Origin: Pseudarthrobacter sp. IC2-21
GTDB taxonomy: Bacteria; Actinomycetota; Actinomycetes; Actinomycetales; Micrococcaceae
DNA length: 64,000 nucleotides
Direction of reading: 5' to 3'
Assembly (NCBI RefSeq): GCF_034048115.1
Contig: NZ_CP139145.1
Coordinates: 3,968,001-4,032,000, forward strand
The position numbers and the translations under genes are program-made. Positions within the stretch are counted from its first letter, which is position 1. Every line of letters starts with the position of its first letter. The notes below the pieces were generated by a model. That model was not told the origin of the DNA and made no database searches. It was given only the letters and a program-made list of their open reading frames with translations. Of the stretch, positions 1 through 6,684 are shown piece by piece.

Positions 1-315
1 GTCGATGCTGCTCTTGTTCCGGCGGGCCTCATCGGTCAGGGACAGCAACGACTTTCGTTTGTCGTCCGGATCCGCAACCCGTTCCACCAGCCCGCGCGCA
101 CTGAGTTCGCGGACGGCGGCGGAGACGTTCGAGGGCTTGATGTCCAGCGCGGCCCCCACTTCGGTGACGCTCGATCTCTCGTTGCCTTCCAGGTATCCGA
201 GGATGACCCGCTCCGTGGCGGGCAGGGGTTCAAAACCGGCCCGGATGGGGCCTTTGCGTTGAACCCACCAGGCCAGCTCCAGGAGCGCCTTCGCCGCCTC
301 ATGCACTTTTTCCAT
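1..315 (-). CDS. MarR-family transcriptional regulator (3' part cut by window edge)
   Basis: The minus strand reads from an ATG at 315 for 105 codons and runs off the window, so the C-terminus is missing. The visible part is a winged helix-turn-helix: helices around LPATERVILGYLEGNE, a recognition-helix-like DIKPSNVSAAVRELSARGLVER, and a wing with DPDDKRKSLLSLT, which is the classical MarR DxRxxxxxLT pattern with D-D-K-R-K-S. It probably represses itself and the divergent MFS exporter at 395, with which it shares a 79-bp spacer holding a near-palindrome (329-354). The ligand is unknown. Confidence 0.85.
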   Translation of the reverse strand, partial: MEKVHEAAKALLELAWWVQRKGPIRAGFEPLPATERVILGYLEGNERSSVTEVGAALDIKPSNVSAAVRELSARGLVERVADPDDKRKSLLSLTDEARRNKSSID

Positions 316-328
316 TCCACAATTTTGC

Positions 329-354
329 TATGCTTACATACATATGTCAACATA
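329..354. promoter_or_regulatory. Probable MarR operator (12-bp imperfect inverted repeat)
   Basis: TATGCTTACATA (329-340) and TATGTCAACATA (343-354) are inverted copies that match at 10 of 12 positions, separated by 2 bp. The site is AT-rich against its surroundings and lies in the spacer between the divergent MarR gene and the MFS gene. Size and symmetry suit a MarR dimer. Binding is inferred. Confidence 0.55.
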
Positions 355-394
355 ACTAACTCGCTGAATCAGAGAAAGTGAACCGCCCCACCAC

Positions 395-1639
395 ATGACC
401 ACGACTTCAAAAGCATCAGTGTCTCTGATGACCATGCTGGCGCTCCTCAGCGCCCTGGGCCCCTTTGCCATCGACATGTACCTGCCAGCTTTCCCGCAGA
501 TGATGCAGGACCTGAACACCACCGCAGCCTCCATCCAGCTGACACTCACCACCTTCATGCTCGGCATGGCCGTCGGCCAGCTGGTCATTGGACCACTTTC
601 CGACCAGTTCGGCCGGCGCAAGCCGCTGCTGATCGGCGCCCTCGCATGCCTGGCGGCCAGTGTGCTCTGCGCCGTGGCACCCAACATCGAGACCCTGATC
701 GGCATGCGCTTCCTGCAGGGATTCGCGGGGGCGGCAGGCGTGGTCCTGGCCCGCGCCATCGTTTCCGATTCAGCCCGCGGCGTGCACGCCGCCAAGCAGT
801 TCGGCATCCTGATGGCCGTGGGCGGCATCGCTCCGGTCCTCTCACCACTGGCCGGCGGCGGTGTCATCGGCTTCGCCGGCTGGCGCGGTGTGTTCTGGGC
901 CCTGGCTGTGCTGAACCTGCTGATGGTGATCGGTTCGATCATCATCGTGAAGGAAAGCCTGCCGCGGGAACACCGCAGCAACGGCGGCGTGAAAGAGCTG
1001 TTCGCCAGCACCGGACGCATGCTGGGCAACCGGCGCTACCTTGGCTTCACGTTCGCGTTCGCCTTCGCCATGGCGGCCATGTTCGGCTACATCTCCGCCT
1101 CGCCCTTTGTCTACCAAAACATCCTGGGACTCAACCCCACGGCGTTTTCGCTGCTGTTCGCCGTGAACGCGCTGGGCATCACCATCACCAGCGTCGTGGG
1201 CGTCAAGCTGGTTGGCACCCTGAGCCCACTGCGCATGACGTACATCGGCGTCTCGGGCCTGGTGGTGTTCAGTGCCGGGCTGCTGGCAGTGGTCACGGCA
1301 GGGAACACGCCGCTGTTCCCGACGCTGGCGCTGCTCTTCCTGGGCATCTCCTCCCTGGGCTTCATCTTCGGCAACGCCGCGGCCCTGGCCACGGACCAGG
1401 TCAAGAAGTACGCAGGCACCGGGTCCGCAGTCATGGGTGCGCTCCAGTTCACCCTGGCCGCCATCGCGTCGCCCTTGGTGGGCCTCGCCGGAGAAGACAG
1501 CGCCACGCCCATGGCCATCGTGATGCTGGTGGCGGGGGGCATCGCTCTCCTCAGCCTGATCACGCTCACCCGCGGCGGCGCACCCCTTCCGGCCGCTGCC
1601 GGGCAGGAGGAAAGGCAGCCGGCAACCGCATCCCGCTGA
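395..1639 (+). CDS. Bcr/CflA-type MFS drug exporter
   Basis: 414 residues with about 12 hydrophobic segments. The N-terminal motif LGPFAIDMYLPAFPQM and the loop GPLSDQFGRRKPLL (MFS motif A) are typical of the Bcr/CflA subfamily of proton-coupled multidrug exporters in the inner membrane. The length fits the family. The ATG follows only a weak purine stretch (AGAGAAAG). The divergent MarR gene and the shared operator-like repeat suggest ligand-induced derepression, as in many MarR-MFS pairs. The substrate cannot be told from sequence. Confidence 0.88.
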   Translation: MTTTSKASVSLMTMLALLSALGPFAIDMYLPAFPQMMQDLNTTAASIQLTLTTFMLGMAVGQLVIGPLSDQFGRRKPLLIGALACLAASVLCAVAPNIETLIGMRFLQGFAGAAGVVLARAIVSDSARGVHAAKQFGILMAVGGIAPVLSPLAGGGVIGFAGWRGVFWALAVLNLLMVIGSIIIVKESLPREHRSNGGVKELFASTGRMLGNRRYLGFTFAFAFAMAAMFGYISASPFVYQNILGLNPTAFSLLFAVNALGITITSVVGVKLVGTLSPLRMTYIGVSGLVVFSAGLLAVVTAGNTPLFPTLALLFLGISSLGFIFGNAAALATDQVKKYAGTGSAVMGALQFTLAAIASPLVGLAGEDSATPMAIVMLVAGGIALLSLITLTRGGAPLPAAAGQEERQPATASR

Positions 1640-1726
1640 CCCGCAACAGGTCTACAGCAGCTGCTCCCACACCGTCAGCTGCAGCCTGACGGCGCCGCGG
1701 GTAGCTGCACCTTCACGGGAAGGTTC

Positions 1727-1764
1727 GACGACGGCGCCTCGGTACCGGCGTCGTCCTTTCTCCC
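1727..1764 (+). terminator. Weak terminator-like hairpin between convergent genes
   Basis: GACGACG (1727-1733) pairs with CGTCGTC (1749-1755), followed by CTTTCTCCCC. It lies between the ends of the MFS gene and the convergent isomerase-fold gene. The stem is short and the T-tract poor, so the call is tentative. Nothing else is recognisable in 1640-1806. Confidence 0.3.
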
Positions 1765-1806
1765 CAAACCCGCCGCAGGCATCAGGCGCACACCGGCGCC
1801 CTTGTC

Positions 1807-2505
1807 CTACCAGGCCGGTAGTGCCGGCACGGGCCCGTCAACGTCAACATGCTCGGCGTCGCCCCGTGCCAGCCATTGGAGCAGGCCTTCGCGGTCGGAC
1901 GCCACGCGCAGCCCGCCGTCGCCAATGACCCATTCGTCCCGTTCCTCGGTCACCAGCGTCATGCCGGGGGCACCCTTGGCGCGCAGGGACCGCACCACGG
2001 CTTCGAGGGCGTTCAGCAGGGAGTCCGGATCGGCCTCCTCGATGGTCCAGGCGGTGTTGAGGTCGTGGTGATGCACCACAACCTCGGCGATCCGGAGCGC
2101 CACGATGGACGTGGCGGAGAGCGGCTTGCCGTTCAACTGCACCTCCGGGGCGGCCAGTTCACCGCTGAGCCGCCGGGCCTGTTCGGCGAAGTTTTGAGCG
2201 GAATCCCGCACTTCCCGGATGAGCTCTTCCCGTGGCAGGGCCGCCAAGGCGGCGATCTCCGCGGCCCGGGCCTCACGGGAGGCGTACAGGGGACGTTCCT
2301 CCCCGGAGGCTGCCCAGTCGATGAGCTTCACCAGGGCGCGCCCGCTGGAGGCGACGTGGGCAATAACGTCGGCACGGGTCCACCCCTCACACAGCGAGGG
2401 AACCGCCATCTCGTCGTCGGCAAGGGACTCAACGGTGGCCAGGAACATGTCCGTCTCCCTGCCGAGGCGGGACAGGTCGGAGTGAAGGCGTGCAGGGTTG
2501 ATCAT
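1807..2505 (-). CDS. Maleylpyruvate isomerase family, mycothiol-dependent-type protein
   Basis: 232 residues with the DinB/MDMPI four-helix fold. Opening residues resemble the N-terminal domain of mycothiol-dependent maleylpyruvate isomerase (SLCEGWTRADVIAHVA). H50, E141 and H145 (in EVVVHHHDL) have the spacing of the family's zinc ligands. The C-terminal part (about 155-232) resembles the SCP-2-like half. Such proteins are abundant in mycothiol-producing actinobacteria and most have no assigned substrate. No gentisate genes are nearby, so true maleylpyruvate isomerase activity is not implied. The gene stands alone, convergent to the MFS exporter. Confidence 0.78.
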   Translation of the reverse strand: MINPARLHSDLSRLGRETDMFLATVESLADDEMAVPSLCEGWTRADVIAHVASSGRALVKLIDWAASGEERPLYASREARAAEIAALAALPREELIREVRDSAQNFAEQARRLSGELAAPEVQLNGKPLSATSIVALRIAEVVVHHHDLNTAWTIEEADPDSLLNALEAVVRSLRAKGAPGMTLVTEERDEWVIGDGGLRVASDREGLLQWLARGDAEHVDVDGPVPALPAW

Positions 2506-2639
2506 TTGGCCAGCCTACCCACCGGCCGGTTTCCAGACCACCGTTCCTGCGCCGCCGTTCGATACCCAGATCGTCTCGACTGAGACGCCCGGCGGCGCCG
2601 AGGGAAACCCTTCAAAAAACGGCCATTTCAGATCCGCAG

Positions 2640-2685
2640 CATATGAATACCCCCCGGGCGGAAAGCCGGGGTTTCCCCTCATATG
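2640..2685. promoter_or_regulatory. Nested inverted repeat upstream of the aromatic-acid importer
   Basis: CATATGA (2640-2646) is repeated in inverted orientation as TCATATG (2679-2685). Between them CCCCCCGG and CCGGGG form an inner GC stem around 2651-2670. It lies about 105 bp before the importer's ATG, in an otherwise empty 283-bp gap. It could be an operator or a transcript hairpin. The function is not known. Confidence 0.35.
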
Positions 2686-2788
2686 TTGCGCATCACACCT
2701 CTGTCAGGCTGAAGGAACTCGGAGGACGGCCCCTCGGATTCTCCCGGTGCCGCAGGCCTCCACTTAAGTCAGAGAGGACTTGGGTACT

Positions 2789-4174
2789 ATGTCACAACCG
2801 CATGCCGTTATTGCCGAAAATCCGCAGAAGGAAACGCGCACTGCCAATTGGGTGGCCTTCATCATCTGCACCGCGCTCCTGTTCGACGGGTACGACCTCG
2901 TCATTTACGGCACCGTCCTTCCCGGGCTGCTCGCGGACCCGGGCCAGATTGGAGCGTTTGATGCAGTCACCGCAGGCCTGCTCGGCTCCTGGGCCCTGAT
3001 CGGAGTCCTTGTCGGTTCCCTGATCTGCGGCGCGGTGGGTGACTTCTTCGGCCGCCGCCGGCTGATGCTCCTGGGCATAGCCTGGTTCTCCATCGGCATG
3101 TTCGCCACAGCCTTTGCCACCAGCGTCCCCGCCTTCGGAGCCCTGCGCTTCGCAACCGGGCTCGGACTGGGCATCGTGATTGCCAGCGCCGGTGCCACCA
3201 TGGCCGAATTCGCCCCGGCCGGACGCCGCCAGTTCTACAACGCAATCGTGTACTCGGGCATCCCGGCAGGCGGAGTCCTGGCCTCCATCCTGGGCATCCT
3301 GTTCCTCGACAGCATCGGCTGGCGCGGGCTTTTCATCATCGGCTCGCTGCCGCTGCTCTTTCTCCTGCCCATTGCCTGGCGCAAGCTTCCTGAGTCACCG
3401 CGGTGGCTGCTGTCCCGGGGCCGGGAGCAGGAGGCCCTCGCCGCCGCCCAGCGCACCGGCGTCCCGCTCATCGAAGAGCGGATCATCCAGCAGGTCGGCG
3501 CCGCGCCGCAGAAGTCAGGTTTTGCCGCAGTGTTTTCCCGCCAGTTCGCGGCCGCAGCCGTCCTGTTGGGCCTGATGTCCTTCTGCGGCCTCCTGCTGAC
3601 CTACGGCCTCAACACCTGGCTGCCCAAAATCATGGAAGGCTACGGCTACGGGCGGACCTACTCGCTGTTCTTCCCGCTGGCATTGAACCTCGGCGCCGTG
3701 GCGGGCGGACTGCTGGCCTCCCGCCTGGCGGACAAGAGCGGACCGCAGCGGGTCATCGCCGCCACCTTCGCGCTGGCAACGATCTCCCTGGCCCTGATGA
3801 CTTTCAGTTTTCCGCTGCCGCTGCTTTTTGTCTTTATTGCCCTGGCAGGCGTCGGCACGCTGGGAACCCAGGTGCTGATCTATGGGTTCCAGTCCAACTA
3901 CTTCACCACAAATGCCCGGGCGGCCGGCGTGGCCTGGTGTGCAAGCGTGGGCCGGCTGGGCGGAGTGCTCGGTCCCATCATCGGAGGCTGGCTGGCCGCC
4001 GCCGGCATCGGCGGATCCACTGCCTTCTACATCTACGGGGCCGTCGCCCTGGTGGGCGCCGTGGTCACCGTGCTGGTCCCCCGCCAACGCAAGCTGGAGG
4101 AAGCCGAACACAAGGTGGAGGAAATCGCGGAAAGCAGGACAGAAGACGGCGTCCCGGCCGGCCAGCCCACCTAG
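2789..4174 (+). CDS. MFS transporter, aromatic acid:H+ symporter (AAHS) type, probable benzoate importer
   Basis: 461 residues with about 12 membrane segments. The AAHS signature is clear: FDGYDLVIYGTVLPGLL in helix 1 with the conserved aspartates, then GDFFGRRRLMLLG and a long cytoplasmic loop with LPESPRWLL. The start is set at ATG 2789 because AGAGAGGA (2771-2778) lies 10 nt upstream; an in-frame TTG at 2780 would be only 1-2 nt from it. The cat/ben neighbourhood suggests benzoate or a related aromatic acid (BenK-like). benE, a member of a different importer family, lies at the other end of the island. Confidence 0.85.
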   Translation: MSQPHAVIAENPQKETRTANWVAFIICTALLFDGYDLVIYGTVLPGLLADPGQIGAFDAVTAGLLGSWALIGVLVGSLICGAVGDFFGRRRLMLLGIAWFSIGMFATAFATSVPAFGALRFATGLGLGIVIASAGATMAEFAPAGRRQFYNAIVYSGIPAGGVLASILGILFLDSIGWRGLFIIGSLPLLFLLPIAWRKLPESPRWLLSRGREQEALAAAQRTGVPLIEERIIQQVGAAPQKSGFAAVFSRQFAAAAVLLGLMSFCGLLLTYGLNTWLPKIMEGYGYGRTYSLFFPLALNLGAVAGGLLASRLADKSGPQRVIAATFALATISLALMTFSFPLPLLFVFIALAGVGTLGTQVLIYGFQSNYFTTNARAAGVAWCASVGRLGGVLGPIIGGWLAAAGIGGSTAFYIYGAVALVGAVVTVLVPRQRKLEEAEHKVEEIAESRTEDGVPAGQPT

Positions 4175-4299
4175 TCCAGCCGGCCAGTACCGTCTCATTA
4201 CGTGGCTAAAGTAACCTAGTAGGGCTTATTATGGTTATTCTTTGAATCAATCATGAATACCGGGAACGTGGGGCCGGCCAGCGGAAGGACGGGACTGCC

Positions 4300-5238
4300 T
4301 TGGACATCCGCCAACTGAACTATTTCATTGCGGTTGCTGAAGAGAGGCACTTCGGCCGGGCCGCCAAGCGCCTGCACATGGCGCAGCCACCGCTCTCGCA
4401 GCAGATCCGGCAGTTGGAGGATCAGCTTGGCGTCAAGCTGCTCAACCGGACCACCCGCAGAGTTGACCTCACGGCGGCGGGTCAGCTCCTGCTGGACCGG
4501 GGACGGCAGATCGTCAACGAGGTCGCCACGCTTCAGGCCGACGTCTACCAGGTGGGGCGGGGCGCAACGGGCGTCCTGCGGGTGGGCTTTTCAGGGTCGG
4601 CAACCTACGGTGTTATGCCCCGGATCGCCCGCGTGGCCAAACAGGTGCTGCCCGGCCTGTCCCTGGCCCTGCACGGTGAGATGCTCACGCCCTCCATGGA
4701 AGCCGGGCTCCGTGACGGCACCCTGGACGCCGCGTTGCTGCGTCCTCCGGTCGCGTCCCAGGACATCGACTACCGGACAGTGACCCGGGAGCCGCTGGTT
4801 GTGGCGCTTCCCTCGTTCAGCGCGCTGGCTGTGGACCGGCCGGTGGCCATGCACGAACTGCAGGACCAGGACTTCATCGCTTACGGACCCGAGTCCGTGC
4901 TCTACCGCACCACCGCGGACCTTTGCCGCCAGGCGGGCTTCCAGCCGCGCATCACCCAGGTGGTGGGGGAAACCTCCACCATGTTGGCGTTCGTGGCTGC
5001 GGGCGGCGGGGTGGCCATCATGCCGTCCAGCGTGCAGGCCTTCCAGCTTGAAGGTGTGGCTTACCGGGAAATAGAGAATGTCCCCGATGTTGAACTGGCC
5101 GTCGCCTGGCTGCGCGGGCATCAGTCGGCGCTGCTGCACAACTTTCTGGAGGTGGTGGTGACCGCGACTGCGGGAGCCGCGGCCCCCTCCCCCGGCCATG
5201 CGCCGCTTCCCACCGATGAAAGGCTCCCCAACTCATGA
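4300..5238 (+). CDS. LysR-type regulator of the cat genes
   Basis: 312 residues. The N-terminal winged helix-turn-helix is textbook (LNYFIAVAEERHFGRAAKRL, then PPLSQQIRQLEDQLGVKLL). Residues about 90-300 form the periplasmic-binding-like effector domain. It resembles CatR/CatM/BenM regulators that sense muconate, which fits its place. The start is TTG, preceded by GGAAGGA at 4282-4288. Its last codons overlap the ATG of catB (ATGA type), so regulator and catB are co-transcribed, unlike the usual divergent catR-catB layout. The 125-bp upstream gap is AT-rich around 4215-4256 and may hold its binding site. Confidence 0.88.
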   Translation: MDIRQLNYFIAVAEERHFGRAAKRLHMAQPPLSQQIRQLEDQLGVKLLNRTTRRVDLTAAGQLLLDRGRQIVNEVATLQADVYQVGRGATGVLRVGFSGSATYGVMPRIARVAKQVLPGLSLALHGEMLTPSMEAGLRDGTLDAALLRPPVASQDIDYRTVTREPLVVALPSFSALAVDRPVAMHELQDQDFIAYGPESVLYRTTADLCRQAGFQPRITQVVGETSTMLAFVAAGGGVAIMPSSVQAFQLEGVAYREIENVPDVELAVAWLRGHQSALLHNFLEVVVTATAGAAAPSPGHAPLPTDERLPNS

Positions 5239-6338
5239 AGATCGCGGCCATTGAGGCGATTCCCTACTCGATCCCCTACCTTCATCCCCTGCACTTCGCG
5301 TCAGGGTCCGTGCACGAGGCAGACCACGTGCTGATCAGGCTTCGGACGGAAGACGGCGTAGTGGGCACCGCTGACACCCCGCCCCGCCCGTACACCTACG
5401 GTGAGACGCAGAAGTCAATCGTTGCCGTGGTGGAGGACATTTTTGCTCCGCAGCTGATCGGCGTCGACATTTTTGACCGCGAGAAGGTCCAGGAGATCCT
5501 CTACCGGACGGTGCACAACCAGACCGCCAAGGGTGCCGTGGACATCGCCTTGTGGGATGCCCTCGGCAAAACACTCGGTCAGCCGGTGACAAAACTGCTG
5601 GGCGGCTACACCGACTCGCTGCGCGTCTCCCACATGCTCGGTTTCAAGCCGGCCCAGGAGTTGCTGGCGCTGGCCCTGGAGTTCCGCGAAACCTACGGCA
5701 TCAACACTTTCAAGCTCAAGACCGGCCGGCGGCCCCTCCACCTCGACGTCGAAGCCGCCCGGGTCCTGCGTGAGGGCCTCGGCGACGAGGCTGAACTCTA
5801 CATGGACGCCAACCGTGGCTGGTCGGCCAATGAGGCGGCCGAGGTCCTGCGCCGCACAGCCGACTTGGGGCTGCAGTTCCTTGAAGAGCCCGACGACGCC
5901 CGGGAGGTCCTGGGCCGCCGTCGCCTCGTCACGAACTCCCCCATCCCCATTGCCGCAGACGAATCGGCCGCCAACCTCGGCGAGGCCGCACGGGAAATCC
6001 TCACCGGCGGCGCCAACCTGCTGGCCGTCAAAACCGCCCGTTCAGGCTTCACCGAGGGGGCCAAGATCGTGGGGATGGCCGAGGGCATGGGCATCGATGT
6101 TTACATCGGCAACCAGATCGACACCCAGGTGGGCACGGCGGCGTCGGTGACCTTCGGCGCCGCGTTCGCCCACACGGCCAAACGGGCGGCGGAACTTTCC
6201 AACTTCCTGGACATGACCGACGACCTGCTGGCCGAACCCCTGGCCATCACCGGCGGACGCATCCGTGTTCCTGAGGGCCCCGGGGTGGGCACCGCTGTTG
6301 ATGAGGACAAGCTCGCCCTGTACCGCACCGACCGATAA
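5235..6338 (+). CDS. catB: Muconate cycloisomerase (cis,cis-muconate lactonizing enzyme)
   Basis: 367 residues of the enolase superfamily, MLE subgroup. It converts cis,cis-muconate to muconolactone. The catalytic KxK pair is at K160/K162 (FKLKTG). The metal ligands are D191 (YMDANRGW), E217 (LEEPD) and D242 (AADES), and the acid-side lysine is K266. The start overlaps the LysR gene by 4 bp, and catC follows 43 bp later with its own Shine-Dalgarno. The assignment rests on the motifs plus catC and catA in the same island. A chloromuconate cycloisomerase would look similar but would not be expected beside catC and ben genes. Confidence 0.93.
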   Translation: MKIAAIEAIPYSIPYLHPLHFASGSVHEADHVLIRLRTEDGVVGTADTPPRPYTYGETQKSIVAVVEDIFAPQLIGVDIFDREKVQEILYRTVHNQTAKGAVDIALWDALGKTLGQPVTKLLGGYTDSLRVSHMLGFKPAQELLALALEFRETYGINTFKLKTGRRPLHLDVEAARVLREGLGDEAELYMDANRGWSANEAAEVLRRTADLGLQFLEEPDDAREVLGRRRLVTNSPIPIAADESAANLGEAAREILTGGANLLAVKTARSGFTEGAKIVGMAEGMGIDVYIGNQIDTQVGTAASVTFGAAFAHTAKRAAELSNFLDMTDDLLAEPLAITGGRIRVPEGPGVGTAVDEDKLALYRTDR

Positions 6339-6381
6339 CACCGCTTTTTCCGCCAGCAACCGCTTTTCTGAAAGGACATTC

Positions 6382-6660
6382 ATGAAATTCCTGGTCCACA
6401 TGGACGTAAACCTGCCCGCCGATCTGCCCGCGGACGAAGCCGCAGAGCTCAAGGCTACGGAGAAGGCCTACTCACAGGAGCTGCAGCGTTCCGGCAAATG
6501 GCCCGAAATCTGGCGGGTGGTGGGCGAGTACGCCAATTATTCGATCTTCGACGCCGAGTCGAACGACGAACTCCACGACATCCTGCAGAACCTGCCGCTG
6601 TTCCCGTACATGGAGATCTCGGTGGTGCCGCTCGCGAAGCACCCCTCCGACGTCAAATAG
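6382..6660 (+). CDS. catC: Muconolactone delta-isomerase
   Basis: 92 residues, the family's normal size. It converts (+)-muconolactone to beta-ketoadipate enol-lactone and forms a ring-shaped decamer in known members. Recognisable are MKFLVHMDVNLP at the start, the GKWPEIWRVVGEYANYSIFD block, and NLPLFPYMEISVVPLAKHPSD at the end. ATG 6382 is chosen because AAAGGA (6371-6376) lies 5 nt before it; the open frame extends further upstream but overlaps catB. The next step (enol-lactone hydrolase) is not encoded in this window. Confidence 0.95.
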   Translation: MKFLVHMDVNLPADLPADEAAELKATEKAYSQELQRSGKWPEIWRVVGEYANYSIFDAESNDELHDILQNLPLFPYMEISVVPLAKHPSDVK

Positions 6661-6684
6661 GGCACACCCGGCCGGTGTTCCGGG

